Source of the DNA: Congeria kusceri
Lineage: Eukaryota; Mollusca; Bivalvia; Myida; Dreissenidae
NCBI GenBank assembly: GCA_027627225.1
Contig: JAPFQT010000039.1
Location: 727,001 to 791,000 of the forward strand
Reading direction: 5' to 3'
Length of the DNA stretch: 64,000 bases
The position numbers were made by a program, and so were the translations under genes. Shown here piece by piece: positions 1 through 14,317 of this stretch. The notes beneath the pieces are model-generated. The model was not told the origin of the DNA, searched no databases, and saw nothing but the letters and a program-made list of their open reading frames with translations. The stretch's first letter is position 1, and each line of letters begins with the position of its first letter.

Positions 1-1140
1 AAACCTTTAAGTGTTGTGTATTGCATGAAATAGTACACTACTGCGCAGTGACCATTGTTGAAATCTCACTGTTGCACGTAAATATTTATCAAAAATGAAC
101 TCGCATGAATACACGTCAGGTAGATAAATGACGTGATATTATTCAAATCAGCATGCTGTTACGCGTCGTCGTGTCTGTAAATAGAGCGGCCTGTTTTTCA
201 ATGTCGCTCGGAACGTCACGGAAATATGCGATACTCAGCGTAAAAATAGTCCGTTTTTTTCAGCCGTTTTATACGCAAAATTATTTCACAGTGTGAAATA
301 CGGAAATTATGTTAGACCGGTTGTATTTTATAGATTAAATATACATGTACCAGTATTAAGCCAGAATATCTAGGTATATAATAAACTTTATTATTATATG
401 CCTATTTATATTATCCAATCAGCTGTCGCAAATTGTACCACTAGGCCGTCAAATATTTCACCGTATTATACGCGTGTGCCTACAATATTTTCCGTATTGG
501 ACGATCCGAGGATAAACATATGGCAATGTCCGACTAATTCAAAAGTATATATTTACAGTATATACAATATTAATTAATGAGTATAAGCGAACTACGTACG
601 TAGTTGCTTAGAAAATGCACAAATACTGTAAATATTTCTAAATCGCATCTTTACAAAAACATCGTACAACAAAATTGGCGAAGTTTATCTCAATGAGTTA
701 ACTTCGATCCTCTGATGCGAACTATTAAAATCCTGCAACTCGATTTCTTATTCCATTTGTATTATCCACAAAGCAGTATAAATGTATTTTATTTTGATGT
801 CTACCCTGGTAACCGGAAACGCGATTTTTTTTTCGCAATCTCCATAACTGGTCAGAACGTACGAGTTGTGTAAATTTTAAAGTAAACTTGTCCCCAATCA
901 TGCATCTGATTATAAATATGATATCACCTTCCAAAATAAGTTTAAAATTGACCAATGCATGGTTTTTAACTGGAACGTGAAAGAAACAACACGACACACA
1001 ACAGGCTAATGAATCTAACGAAAACTGGTGACTGTCGCCACTTTTCACTGTCCGTTTTATTTACACATTGCGAATAATATCGATATCAATCATCTGTTAA
1101 ATATAAGTTATAATAAAAATATAATATTTCTAAATGACAT
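1..1140. other. Non-coding AT-rich stretch
   Basis: No convincing coding exon, RNA gene or repeat array is seen. The open frame on the minus strand at about 725-1048 has no recognisable domain and is best treated as chance. Confidence 0.5.
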
Positions 1141-1226
1141 TATTTATAATACTGGTCAACTTCTGTGAATAGAAGAAATAGCTGCCAATCATGGTATTAA
1201 TATTGATTTCATAACAAAACCACGTT

Positions 1227-1607
1227 TTGCTTCTATCCATAAAAAAGCTATTTAAGGATAATTCTCAAATTTCTAAAGAAAATGGTCCATTAGATTGCAA
1301 ATTAGATGTATGGTGCATAAATCCACACATGAAACATATACAATACTTAATTGTAATGATGCTATTACCACAAGTAGAGCTAAATGGAATGCAACCTACA
1401 ATCTTGATGACAATCAATGGAAACATATATATTTCATTACCCTTTACAATAATTAAAGATACTAACATCCAATGGCTACAGTATAGATTATTATACAGAT
1501 TTCTGCCAGTTAACGATTATGTTAAAAAAATAGGGTTTAACAACTCAAAAAGTACTATAGATTACAATAACTATTCCTTAGAAAATGAACTAGAAAAAAA
1601 ACTCTGA
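1227..1607 (+). pseudogene. LINE reverse transcriptase C-terminal fragment
   Basis: An open frame of 126 codons whose middle part (about residues 76-104) reads IQWLQYRLLYRFLPVNDYVK followed by KIGFNNS. This matches the region just before the zinc knuckle of L1-type LINE ORF2 proteins, where 'LQWLQYRILHRIL..N.YL.KIG..S..C..C' is usual. The cysteines expected after it are replaced (SKSTIDYNN), and no RT core or endonuclease lies next to it. It is therefore a short decayed relic on the plus strand, not a working gene. The family assignment rests on my memory of the motif and is fairly secure; the exact clade is unknown. Confidence 0.55.
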
Positions 1608-1933
1608 CAAAAGAAACAATTATCTTTGTTAGCAACAGCTCAACAGCTGATAATATTTTAATAGTGTTGTTAAAATATTATGTTTTTCTCTGTAAAACAT
1701 CCGGCAGGACACCAAACACAAATCTATTTTGACATAGCCTTTATGTTTATTTAGAAATGAAAAATGTAACATTGAAAGTTCAGATCAGATGGAAATTGAC
1801 AAATTCAATAACATGTGGTTTCTTGTTAAAAGATTTGCAATAAGCAACTATTGTAAACATTTAACAAAGTAATTAAATACCCGTATCAATATAAATATTG
1901 ATTGTTGTTATAAATTATATATTGTGTAATCCA

Positions 1934-2170
1934 GTGTTTTCTTCTTTGCCTGCCATTTCCACACAATACATGTTTTAAACATAATAACATACATATAACT
2001 TTCATATTTTTGGCTGTATGTTTGTTATAAATTTTATTTTTTTGTATTGTAGGGTTTTCTTCTTTGCCTCCTATTTCCACACAATACATGTTTTAAACAT
2101 AATAACATACATATTACTTACATATAGTTGGCTGTATGTTGTACAGTTCTAAACATAATAACATACATTT
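1934..2170. repeat. Tandem duplication, about 118 bp period
   Basis: Two adjacent copies share the phrases TTTTCTTCTTTGCC, TTTCCACACAATACATG and AAACATAATAACATACAT. The second copy starts about 118 bp after the first, and a third partial copy of the last phrase lies near 2151-2168. Small open frames here are by-products. Confidence 0.8.
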
Positions 2171-2199
2171 TTAACTAAAATACTGTATTTGCATTACCT

Positions 2200-3780
2200 A
2201 GTTGTGAGACATATACTATGTACTAATTTGCCCATTTATGTGCATTAATATAACATGTGCCTTTCACTTGTCTCTGCAAAGTGTTACAATGGGGGCTTCC
2301 CCGACCCCCACACACTCATGAGAGGAGATAATAAAGGAATTTAAATAACAAGATACGTTCCCTAAAGGACGCCATCCTGAATTAACAAAATCATAAAAAA
2401 CTTAGCCTATTTCTAAAGGCTGTTTAAAACGCTCATAATAGGGAAGTATCTGAGTGTCAAATTACATGCAGTTGGAAACCAATACAATCCTAACAATTTG
2501 CAATGAAAAGAATTACATGTCAAATAACTATGGATTTAGCGATTCTTTCTTGTTTCATGTTTACACGCCAGTCTTTAGTGTGGTTGATCAATACAATATT
2601 TTTCTTTAATTTCCAAAGACCTCTACCATGCTCAAATTGCATAAAATATAGTGTAATATCAAAAAGACCGTGGTCTGATTTTAAACAAGGTCGGATTTCA
2701 AATAACTGAATAAAGAATTAATAAGTGATAAGACTAAAATCCCCCAAAATGATAATATCTTCATTTCGTAATTCCGCAGTACTGGTAAGTATATTGTATT
2801 GAATTGTGGACTATCTAACTTTGGTCCATAAATAAATGCATATTCCAAAGATTAGTGTTCAAAGTAATTCCCTAAATGGCCTACGTTAGAACTGTTAACT
2901 TAAATGTCATTTTTAATCAAAATAGAACAGCTTCTGGTATTTGGGGTGTCATAACTTAAAAAAAACACAACTTGGACCATCCCAATAACCACAGATTTCT
3001 TTCTCCAGTTACATTTTTATAAATACACAGATAGTGATCCATAGTAGCGATGCAAAGATATGAGTATACTGTAAATCTGACAACAGTTTGTATTTGTCTA
3101 TAATAGTAAATATATATTCACTTGTGTAGTTTGCAACTATTAATAATTTAATATGCAAACACAAAATAAACTATGTAGGTAGGTGGGTCATGACCAGTTG
3201 CAGAACCCCTTTTTGTTGTATTTTGTTTGGTCTGTCGCTGAATTTCTTTATTTCATCCATCCCTCCTACTCTCACACATCCCCTCTCACTTCTTTTCGCC
3301 GTATCTTTCCCTTCGTTCAACTAGACTTGTTTCTCTGCTCGTCGTAATTCCTTGCACCCTCTGTCTAGATTATTTACATCCAAGTTAACGCATCCTTTCT
3401 TTACATTATCTCTACCATCCGTTATAATACATTTCATTTGATTTCATTTCTTTAAATCTTTGCTAATTTCCCTCATTCAGGAATCACGCGTATCATGTTG
3501 TCACATGTGTTATACATTTTAAAGCATCGTGAATTTATGAATGTAAAACGAACTTACTGTACTAGTTGTATTTTATGTTTTAATAACCCAGTGAATTATT
3601 TACAAAAAAATATCGTGATAGTTCTATATGCTGATGCGTAGCCGATTAGGGCACCATCTTGAAATTATCATAATTTATCCGATACATGTAATAACAATTC
3701 AAATCGATATTTCGATTTAAAAAGGTTGCTTCAAAATGCTTATACATGACTGTCAATACAACCTTACAACTTGTGCGAGT
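2200..3780. other. Intergenic; includes a pyrimidine-rich tract
   Basis: No gene is supported. From about 3240 to 3430 the plus strand is strongly pyrimidine-biased (runs of CCCTCCTACTCTC type). A similar, shorter tract occurs at about 4855-4950. The segment 2430-2560 resembles 5390-5510 (shared 'aatacaatcct.acaattt' and 'tgtcaaataactat'), so it belongs to a dispersed repeat. Confidence 0.5.
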
Positions 3781-3943
3781 TAGCAATTATTTGAATTAAC
3801 TGTAGAACGATTTAGCAATTCCGCGATAGCTGTCGTCATAATTGTCAGTTTTGCTCGTCAATGTCAAAAGTGGTAGATAAATGCAGTTTGCATTTGAAAG
3901 AATTACGCGTTTAAAATAGGGTACTTTATTATAGGAACACAAA

Positions 3944-4083
3944 AAGTGTGTTGTCTTGTAATCGAAGTCAGTCAAAATAAGCATACTATTTAAAGTTAAC
4001 TTTGAAAATTTGTAATCGAAAAGTGTGTTATCTTGTAATCGAAATCAGTAAAAATAAGCATACTATTTAAAGTTAACTTTGAC
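3944..4083. repeat. 77 bp tandem duplication
   Basis: Two near-identical copies begin at 3944 and 4021 (AAGTGTGTTRTCTTGTAATC) and end in AAGTTAACTTTGA. Confidence 0.9.
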
Positions 4084-4525
4084 AAAAAAATTAAAGCATG
4101 GTCATGTTACTTGTCTATTTTATAAAAGTAACAATAGCATTAAACGTTTGAAAAATAGTCAGCTATACACTGTATGGTATAGAAAGAACGGAGTTATTGG
4201 TGTGTATTATACGTTAATACGCATGTCTTATGTAATTTATTCATATAGTCACATGCACGATCTTATCAACACCGTAAATTAATTTAATAGTTCGAGTTTA
4301 AGTCATTTAAACAGTGTTGTGTCAATCCAATGTATTTGATGAATTTTAAATAATGCTTGTTTGTCTTTTGTTGTTTTTTAAAACAGAAATTTGAAACCGT
4401 AATTAGACATTTCAGATAGTATGATAAATATGCGATGTGCTTTTCTGCAGATCAAACCTCTTACTTGTATTTCCATTTTAAATATGCAACATTTCGTCAT
4501 CTATAATTGTCCTTGTCGTCATCAC

Positions 4526-4632
4526 CAATTTCTCGCATTGCAAACACAAACGCACCTTCTGTTTTCTTGACATAATTCGATGGAATAAGCCCAGAAAATA
4601 TATGTAGGTCACTTATGTAGCCACTTGGTAGT
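4526..4632 (-). other. Possible short exon with SH3-end-like motif
   Basis: A minus-strand open frame of about 35-45 codons contains GLIPSNYVKKTEG (codons for GLIPSNYV at 4569-4591) and then AFVFAMREIGDDDKDNYR before a stop. GLIPSNYV is the usual end of an SH3 domain, but the preceding WW region is absent here. A GT follows the KTEG codons, so a donor site is possible. It may be a decayed or real terminal exon, or chance. Confidence 0.2.
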
Positions 4633-5499
4633 TTTTGTATTTACGTCACTGATATAGTTCAAGACTCTACATAAGACGGAACGTTGTCACCCCTTTTATT
4701 TAACAACTCAGAGGGAGATTGTGGGCTGAATAACATCGGGTGTCGGATTGATTAATCGATTTAAACAGTTTACATATTTATTAAACGAGTTATTTCCTAT
4801 GCGTAGATATAGTAGCAGTTCAGTTCAGTGAACTGGAAACGTAGTCATAAGCATTGGCCTTATCCCGTTATTCCTCTTTCTCCCCTTTTCAACTTAACCT
4901 GACTCTTCGTTCGCCTTCCGCCATCATAGTTTCTTTAATTCTTTACCCCCGCAAACAATAACAAATGAATGGTTTTATGATTCGTTTATTGTGACGACAG
5001 CTATACGAATGGTTATGTATTGGTTATATATCCGTGCTTTATGCATTATTTTCTTGTGTTTACTTCGAACATACTGTATATATTTTAAATAATTATTCTG
5101 TTCATACAGCATACGCGTGAATGATTCGAATCACGACATGTAATAATTATCAAAATGGCTACGAAGGAAATATACCTGTTTTGACAGGTCGTCTTTCAAA
5201 CAAGCTATAGTCATTAAGTACATTACGTACATAGTTAAGGTACTAGTTGTTTCATTTTGTTCAATGTTACCCGAAATGATATAGAAAAATAAATATTCTA
5301 CATACCTGAAACAAATAAATCGCCAACGTGAATAAACTAAATCATAACAACTCGACATCTACATATCACGATGTTAAAGGTTCTTCTAAAGGCCTGAACA
5401 AATTTCGTGTCAAATTGCAAGATCTTTAAAAAGCAATACAATCCTGACAATTTTCAACGAATATAATTATCAATATTTGAAAAGCTTGTCAAATAACTA

Positions 5500-6380
5500 T
5501 TGATTGATCGAATCCATTATAGCTGTCGTCTTTGTTGGCAGACAAATCGTTTGAATGGTAGACCAAATACAGTTCGTTTGTGAAAGAATTGTGCGTTTAA
5601 AATGTATAAGGTCACTTATGTATAGGAAACCCAAAGTTATTATAGAAGTCAGTGCAACTAAGCCTGCTAATTGAGGTTTATAAAGTAATTTTACAGAAAA
5701 TAGATTGATTTATATAAAACATAATTACTGAAAAAATATTGTGGTGAATAACACAATATATTGTATAGAACAATATACGTATAAATGTATAACGTAGTCG
5801 TATTGGCGTGTGATGTAAATAAGTACGTTAAGTTGGCAGTAGTTTTGTGTCATGTATATAGATACTGTTTTAATGTTATAATTTGAGTTTACATTCTTGA
5901 AGCAATTGTTGTGCCCATCCAATTCAATTTTAAATTGAATATAATGTTGTTTTTGTTGTTGTAGTTTTTTTAGCAGAAATTTGAAACCAGTTATTAGATA
6001 TTTCAGGTAGTGTGATAAACATACGAATTGTTTTGTCTTTTTGTCACGTTCTTCCTTTTGTAATACCGCTTGTTCCTAGCACATACGTACCCACTTCTTT
6101 ATTTATTTTATTCAATGAATTAAAGTAACAATCAAGTATCTTAACATCACCGATGTTTTCACATTCTTGGTTTCAGCTTTATGCTATTGATATATTTGTA
6201 GAGTTGAATTCAAACAGAGCGTTGTCACTCCTTGTATTTGTTAACAGAGTAGAAGAGAGTGGGAAAACTAACACCAAATGACAGGTAAATAATGAATAGT
6301 TTTAAAACGTTGAACTTTTTAAAAATTTAGTATAGCATGTGCGTGCATATAGCAGCAGTCCAGTTTAGTGCAAATTGCAT
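5500..6380. repeat. Diverged direct duplication, copy 2
   Basis: Second copy of the block at 3780-4870, in the same orientation and with many substitutions and indels. It shows no coding potential. Confidence 0.6.
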
Positions 6381-6998
6381 TGTATGGGGTATGTGTAGTA
6401 TGTATTGCGACGTGACCATGGCATACCGTGTCTAAATAATCTGGAGAATGCTACTTTGAAATTGGTGCCCAGCCCTTACGCAAGTGTTTCAAATCGGTTC
6501 CCTGCCAATGTTAAAGGAAAAGAGAAATAAAACAGCGAACAGACATATCAATACATTTAATGTTTGCACCAGGTCGCTTTCTGTTGAGGAAGAACTTTGT
6601 TTGTAAATGCAAGTATATTTAATATCTTCGAAACACCATTTCTGCATCTCCACCCCATGCATGTAGAGAACAAGTAAACCTGTTGTTTTCTGTCTGATGA
6701 TAGTGATTTAATAAAAGTATGTTACACTGACCGACCGCTGTGTATAGAATATGATGTGACCGCTATTTATGAAGTGTGACGTGGTCGCTATTTATAGAAT
6801 GGAGCGTGTTTTGAGGACTGAAGAAAAACAACTCTCGGTGATTTATTTAATCACATTTCTTAAAGTGATATCCACTGATACTCGGTGTAAATCACTGCAT
6901 TGACAATCGTTTAGGAACAAAATAGTTTAAGTTAGATATTAATTAATTGTTTGGAACTATTTTGTCTGCTAATATAATTCAGAAATAGTGTAAATACG

Positions 6999-7264
<266 letters not shown>

Positions 7265-7689
7265 ATGGTAAAGGCGATTAATGTAACGACTTAAGGTTTA
7301 TTGTTTTGCTATTGCGATGATTACACTAATTAATAAATTGGAAATAAAAATAAATTCCGTTTGCTCTTCTATTAGTATTTCATTTACAACAGATCATATT
7401 GCTATTTTTCGCTATAGCAATCAATTTGGTTAACTCCATATACTGGGTCCCGCGCGTCTTTAAACCGGCTTAAAATCCAAATCATATGCATTCACACATC
7501 CAAGACAGTAACCATATTTTAATCATATCATAATATGTGTGAAGTATGTTGTTGTGTGTTGGTGTTGAGTAATGTACATGCATAAAGGACATTTGCTTTT
7601 AAAAGACCATTAATTTGAGTAATCTTCTAGTATATTAATTTTTGAAGACACATAATTATTCATTGGATCTAACTTTTTATCCCATCTTC

Positions 7690-7775
7690 ACGCTATCATT
7701 GACGAAATAACATCCGGTGGGATAAACTTAGCAACATCCGGTGGGATAAACTTAGCTGTATTCCACACTGTTTTC
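7690..7775. repeat. Short tandem repeat within a dispersed element
   Basis: Two copies of ACATCCGGTGGGATAAACTT lie side by side, followed by 'ttccacactgtt'. A related stretch at about 25028-25080 reads 'acaccccgtgggacaaactta ... tcaacactgtgga', so this is a dispersed repeat. Confidence 0.6.
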
Positions 7776-8041
7776 ACGATACATTCGCATGATTTACTTT
7801 TACTTTTACAAAATACTAATATGAGTTTACACATAAACATGCGTTCTAGGTACTATAATTATAATAAATTCGGCATCAATGGCCTCAAAATATTTTAAAA
7901 CTGTTGGTAATAATTATGAATATTTAATTAACTATGAGTGGACATTAACATAAGGTTTATACTTTATTGAGCACATCAATCATTTTCATTAGAAACTGCA
8001 CTTGCCCAAACAATGCAACATGTTTGACTGTAGTACAACTA

Positions 8042-8520
8042 AAGTTTACAAATATTCATTTTATATTCACATTATATATACAGTTTGATATTCACGTTTG
8101 GTAATTATTTATGTACATATTGGCATATTTGTTAAAGTTTATATTTATCCCAAGTTTACAAATATTCATTATACAATGTATATACACTTATATATACAGT
8201 TTGATATTCACTTTTGGTAATTATTTATGTACATATTGGCATATTTGTTAAAGTTTATATTTATCCAAAGTTTACAAATATTCATTATACAATGTATATA
8301 CACATTATATATTCAGTGTGATATTTACTTTTGGTAATTATTTATGTACATATTGGCATATTTGTTAAAGTTTATATTTATCCAAAGTTTACAAATATTC
8401 ATTATACAATGTATATACACATTATATTATTATATTATATATCATTATATATTAAGTGTGATATTTACTTTTGGTAAATATTCATTTGAGTGTTGACGAT
8501 ATAAACATATTTGTTAAATA
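8042..8520. repeat. Four-copy tandem repeat, about 110-117 bp
   Basis: Copies start with AAGTTTACAAATATTCAT at 8042, 8152, 8268 and 8385. Each contains GGTAATTATTTATGTACATA and TATTTGTTAAAGTTTATA or a variant, and the last copy decays. AT-rich and non-coding. Confidence 0.92.
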
Positions 8521-8979
8521 AAATTCACATTTATCCCAAGGTATTTGTATTTAACTGTTACAGTAAACATGTTTTCTATATATAATGTATTGAGAAATTA
8601 TATGTAGGTATACCTGATTTATTTCGAAGGGGTGTATACTAGTAATCCATAATCCGAAACTAATAAAAATTATTTAGTATAGAATTTCTCGTTACATATG
8701 AAATTAACAATGTAAAAAGGAAGAGCATACAACTACAATTTCCATGCCTGATGTCAAAATGTATCAAAGATAAATTGTAATCTTAATGAATTTAAGAAAG
8801 ATCGCTTCATAAACATGAACATACACTTATATTTAACCGTATATAGCAGGAGTCTTATGCACCGATCGATAATTGCACCACTGCCCCGTTATCACCATGG
8901 CGATTATGCCCTTTATGTGTAATCGTGTCACCAGTTTTCGGGTTCACTATGTTTTGCTATAAATAATATTGCATGAATA

Positions 8980-9270
8980 TAATGGTGATGATGATGCTGA
9001 TGATGACGGTGACTGATGATAACTGATGATGGCTGTTGATGAAACTGATGATGACTGATAATGACTGATGATGACTGATGATGACTGATGATGAAGACGA
9101 TCATGAATATGATCACGATGGTGATCATTGAGGATTATCATTGATGAATATCATTGATGATTATCATTGATGATGATGATGATGATGATGATGACTGATG
9201 ATGATCATGATGACGATCATGATGATGATCATTATTATGATGATGATGATGATCATGATAATGATCATAA
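8980..9270. repeat. TGA/ATGACTGATG microsatellite block
   Basis: Impure trinucleotide repeat (TGA/GAT) with interspersed ACTGATGATG units and GATCATGATGA-type palindromes. Histidine-, serine- and isoleucine-rich minus-strand frames come from the repeat and are not genes. Confidence 0.95.
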
Positions 9271-9443
9271 TAGTGCAATCACAAAATTATTGCTGCAAAA
9301 ATGAATATGCCATATATTATGTTAATAAACCGAGATTATTTTTATGTGTTTCTGTAGAACCTAATGCGTACACATAAAACTAGGACGCGTACATACTAGT
9401 AAAGAGATTTATGTAGTGTTAATAAAACATTTAACGAATATAA

Positions 9444-9487
9444 CGGTGATGATGCAAAATAACATGGGATGAAGATAATGATGATGG

Positions 9488-9522
<35 letters not shown>

Positions 9523-9586
9523 TTGATGATGATGATGATGATGATGATTTTATGATGATGAGGATGACGATGATGATGACGAGGAC

Positions 9587-9663
<77 letters not shown>

Positions 9664-9705
9664 CGATGATGCTATAGATGATGATGATGATTATGATATA
9701 GATGG
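9444..9705. repeat. (GAT)n microsatellite
   Basis: Long, mostly pure GAT/ATG trinucleotide tract with a few substitutions. The poly-Ile/poly-Ser minus-strand frame is an artefact. Confidence 0.97.
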
Positions 9706-9719
9706 TTTGACGTATTAAG

Positions 9720-12700
9720 CTAAAATGCTTTATCACTGCCACTGAAAATTGCTGATGGTTTCTGATATACGTGCGAAATTAAGCATGCATTATTTAATTC
9801 TATGGCGATAAAAAAGGAAATTGTGGGCATATATAGTTTCAAAACGGGTCAGCTTTGTTGCATATTTTTTATTTATCAAATTATAGCTTTTTGAAATATG
9901 CTGTTACTACTGATCAAGATATTGATTACTGTTTAACGTTTAAAATTTTCTTTACACTTATATTGTAGCAGTAATCAATTTAAAAATATCCAAATCTAGT
10001 TTCTGTATTTACATGTATGTATTTCGTAAATTCTTATTCAAACTTGGGAAATGTTACAAGAGATCTCAAGTTATTTATATTATTTTTATTTATACATAAT
10101 TAAATATATAATAGAAGAACAATAAGTACACGACAACGGTAATTTAATTACTCGTACATTTCATTATTTTGGTACCGTCTTCAACTGAGTGGAATAACGC
10201 GAGTACCAAATTTAAACGTTTTCTCGGTTTTTACGAAAAACACTTTATTGTGTGAAATATTATACTAACCTCACTTTATCCTTATTTGATACATAACAAT
10301 AATGAATCAACGTTCGAATAAAGCATAATATGCAATAATTGTATTAACACTTTAATATTATGAACAAAATGTGCAGTATCGGTCAAGAGCAGTTGTCTGC
10401 GCTGAACCGCGGTATCACAGGTTCCACTCTACTTATCATGGTTATAACCATGTAATTCTAATAATTTAGACGCTGAATAGCATACTTCAATCAGAAATAC
10501 ATTACGTGAATAGAAATGAGGAAATACAAATGTTTTTACAAAATAAAATTATCCCATTTAAAAAGCGGAAAATGTTCCCATCTTAAAAAGTGGAAAAACA
10601 ATCCTACTTTCTGAAGAGGGAAAAAAATCCAGTGGGAACATTCGAAAGCAAAAAATAATGATAACGTTTATAAAAATTAAGAAAACGTTTATAAAAAAAA
10701 TTCAGAAATATTAAACAGTACCATGTTTTAACTAGCCCAATATCTTTCTTCTAGTCATTAAACAACATAATATTTTTTTCCAACTAGATTTTTTCACATT
10801 AAAAAAGTGGGATTTTTTTTATAATCATAATTTTCAAACGAGAATTAGCGCGAACAGTTTAACAAAGCTTAATATGCGTATATATGCATAAACAATTTAG
10901 AACATACATTTCATAATGAAAGAAATGCAATTTTTATTTGAAAAACATCAATTATTGATCACAATTTAACACGTTAATGTATAAATTATGTAAAATAGTA
11001 ATATTTAAAAAAAAGAACCTTAAGTTTTCGAAATTTCGGTTTCGCAAAGTTTGCCTGGTGACCGTTACGCCTGCAAAATGTTAATCCCTTGTAAAGTGGG
11101 AACCCCTGCCAATTATCAAAACCAATAAATAGTTATCTTTATCCCTGTTACCTTTGCAAATTGACTGAACATATATTTTTTGTTAATAATACGTAAATAT
11201 GAAATCAAATATTCATACTCGCTTTTTAACATTCGAATATTTGACGATATTTGAATATTCGCTTAATCGGTCCCATCCCTAATATATACGTTTACTTCAA
11301 AAAAAGGACACGAGGATATTAATAAGGGTTTCTCTACTGCTTGGGGTTTTATTTTCGTATATTTAAACTAAAAAGTAATCAAAACTTTCCATGAAGCAAA
11401 GTCGGAAAATGTATACGATTGTGGGCCGCGGATGTTAGCGAAAATTGAGCCTGTGAAACGAGTTCTGACAAAGATGTCAGTTAAATATTATATCCATCCA
11501 AGTTAATGTTTTACTTTTATGATACAACGAGGCCATAGAAACATTAGAACATTTTTGCCATTTGTCAGCAAAAAATAAGTATGCATTGTAGCTAAGCGTA
11601 CACATCCTTAGCCTGCATTTCGGTTTGCGTCAAGCAAAACGAAATAAATATACTCTTTGAGCCTTTACAGTGGACGAATAATGAAAATATTTTTATATGT
11701 TTACGGTATATTATAAAACTGTTCGATCATATTTATAGAAACACGCTGTAATTAACAACCTCTGTCAGAAAGAGCATGGCCATGATGTCATCGGAACCAA
11801 AGTTTCGATGAACACACAACTACATATTAAATATAATATTGTTTTGTAAGCTATTTGCATTGTGACCTGCGTTTGTCCAGACCCTTGCAGTTCTAACAGT
11901 TTGGCTTGAAGAAAAAAACCAGGACATTATGAAAAACTAAGTTAATTGTGTGTTTCGGGCAACGGTCTCAATAAAAGTTAGTTATGGTCTGGATTGGGGT
12001 TTTAAAACGTTTTTAAAAGATACATTTTCGGGAAAAAATATGGAAAATTATATAAAATCTTACGAATACGGGTTTTACGGAAAACAGTCGTCGCTAAAGA
12101 CTTTCGATAGTTAGGATCGGGTGGCCCGAAACACAGACGTAATTTTTTTGGTCTTGTAATTTTTGTATCTATATGGTCAGATAATCGCTTCATATTTTTG
12201 TATCTTCTAGATCATAAACCTCCAAAGTACACAAAAAAAGGAAAATAAGAAAAAATGTCACTTGAGTCCTTTTTGCATTAAGGGGGCGATTTATACTAGT
12301 TAATATACATAACTGCCAAACTGTAATTGCCAAATCAAAGATGTCAGGATAATTGTTGATAACTGATTTAAGCGGACTTTGAAAGCATGTGTTTCAACTG
12401 TGAACTACACTTTCACTTAAGAGAATGAATTACTTATTCTTCGATTTGTAACAAAACTAGAATGAATCATTTGTGAAATTGGTATCGTGGCCAGTGAGAT
12501 CAAATGTTGCTGATCTGATAACTTTGATGAAAATCGATGACGTTGTAACTATTAAACAAATTGTGTTTTAAAGGCTGAAATTTGAAAGTAACGTGATTTA
12601 AAACGTTCAGTTTGTATTCATACAAGTAGCGTTTAATATAAACTCAGATGGGAATGCCTTACCTTTTGTACGTAAGTCTGTTTAACACTTCTTAATCCTG

Positions 12701-14310
12701 GTCATCATTGGTTGTAGTCCAAACTTTCCACTGTAATCAACGTTTCTTAAATACACATGCGCCCTAATTGTGTTACTGTTTTCAATGTCATCTCTATGTA
12801 TGATACCCATACTAAGAATGAGCGAAGAACAATACCGTAACATGCTTAACTTTTAACGCCCCACGTGGTGTTTTGATCGATATTCTATTGGTCGAGAAAA
12901 GTGTGCGACTAGGCGGGACAGAGCACCTGTTTATGCATAAAACATCCAAGGAGCAATGTGGTCGAATCAAGTGTAGTAATCGTTCATGAAATATCTTCCT
13001 ATGCATATACGCCAATTTCGTAAATTAAATTGAGTTTCGATCAGAGTCCAGTTTCAAAACAACTGCATAGCCACAAAAGTGTACTTTTAGCAAATAATTG
13101 TTATTATGCTTGCATCACTAAATGCTTTTAATCACATGTACTGAAGTAACGCGACACTAATATAATCAATCACGCCAGTTAAATGTATGTATGTCTTTGC
13201 TAGGTTATCACATGTACGTTGTCCAAGCCGATATGTTTTGATGTGTTAAAACCCCTTACACGTTGTGATTTCATCGTGGTGAATATAGGTGAATGGGACA
13301 TGATTCACCATTCGGGGGTTTTATTGGCATCAGAAAACATTCACTTGTCTTTCAGAATAAGCTTCGTAACAGCGTATTAATTTATTAAAATATTATCGAC
13401 CGTTACACTCAAGGTGTTAACATAAATCAAATAGTTGCAAGTTGTGTCTAATGGTTTATTTTTTTGTTTTCAATATACTTTCAACTTACATTAAAATAAA
13501 TATTTCTGTCAATGAAACACTGTCCAGACGCCGCATGATACAACACCAAAAACAAATGACAATTATGGAAACAAATAGTAATAGCTTGAAATTATTTGAT
13601 ACATTTAAAGGATATGTAAGTATGCAAATTTCTAGAAACCTGTATGGTTAATGAATTATTTTCGATAACGTTGTGTTAAGAGCACCTAATTTATTTAAGA
13701 CACAATAACCTGCATTTACATTCATTATCAAAATTTGAGAGTGCATGCTCAAGTCATGCGCATGCACTGTTTACTTTGAGTGACGACAGCCATCGTGTGA
13801 TCTGCATTTTAGCTAATTCAGAACTTATCATGTTTTAAATTTCACTTTGTCGTAATCTGTGGTAATTTGGAATAGGGGCTTCTGTTGGTGCTGTTGTTTG
13901 TTGTTAAAATAAAAATTTAAGCTATATATTGCAATCGAAATCAAACCGAATCGAACCATATATAAATTATGGCAGCTCTATCGAAACTAAGCCAATGAAT
14001 ATGAATTTCATTCGCTATTAAAATTTGAAACGATTGGGTTGTACCCAGTGCTACAAATGGTAAACAATTCAGCGCTTTGATCACTGGACTCCTTGATTGC
14101 ATTAATCTCTCGCCGATGACTCATATCATGTACTACTCAGCAGCTTTGTGGAATAATGCTATTTTTATAGCATACATCATAGAGCGTGATGTTGAATTTA
14201 TACGTAATCTGTAATGCATAACTGTTCATTGACACATGTAAATATGTGGTAATTTTTATATATCTACACACGATAAAAAAACGCAGCTCAGTTAGGCATT
14301 TCAGATGCAA
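9720..14310. other. Long intergenic region without supported genes
   Basis: AT-rich sequence; I see no domain-bearing open frame. The part around 10540-10840, with 'tccca/gtggga' phrases and poly-A/T runs, resembles 52570-52960 and may be one dispersed repeat family. A short stem (GTGCATGC ... GCATGCAC) lies at about 13740-13770. Confidence 0.5.
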
Positions 14311-14317
14311 TAAACTA

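Larger units (their letters stand above)
3780..4870. repeat. Diverged direct duplication, copy 1
   Basis: Several phrases recur in the same order at 5500-6380: 'gcgtttaaaat', 'cagaaatttgaaacc..attaga.atttca', 'gttgtcac.cctt.tattt..aacag' and 'agcagt.cagtt.agtg'. This implies an old segmental duplication or two insertions of one repeat family. Inside it, 3944-4083 is a younger 77 bp tandem duplication. Confidence 0.65.

Noticed and set aside
3240..3430. Pyrimidine-rich tract as a splice or promoter signal
   Set aside because: No exon follows, and a similar tract at 4.85 kb suggests a repeat.
8928..9742. His/Ser/Ile-rich open frames
   Set aside because: Translations of TGA/GAT microsatellites.
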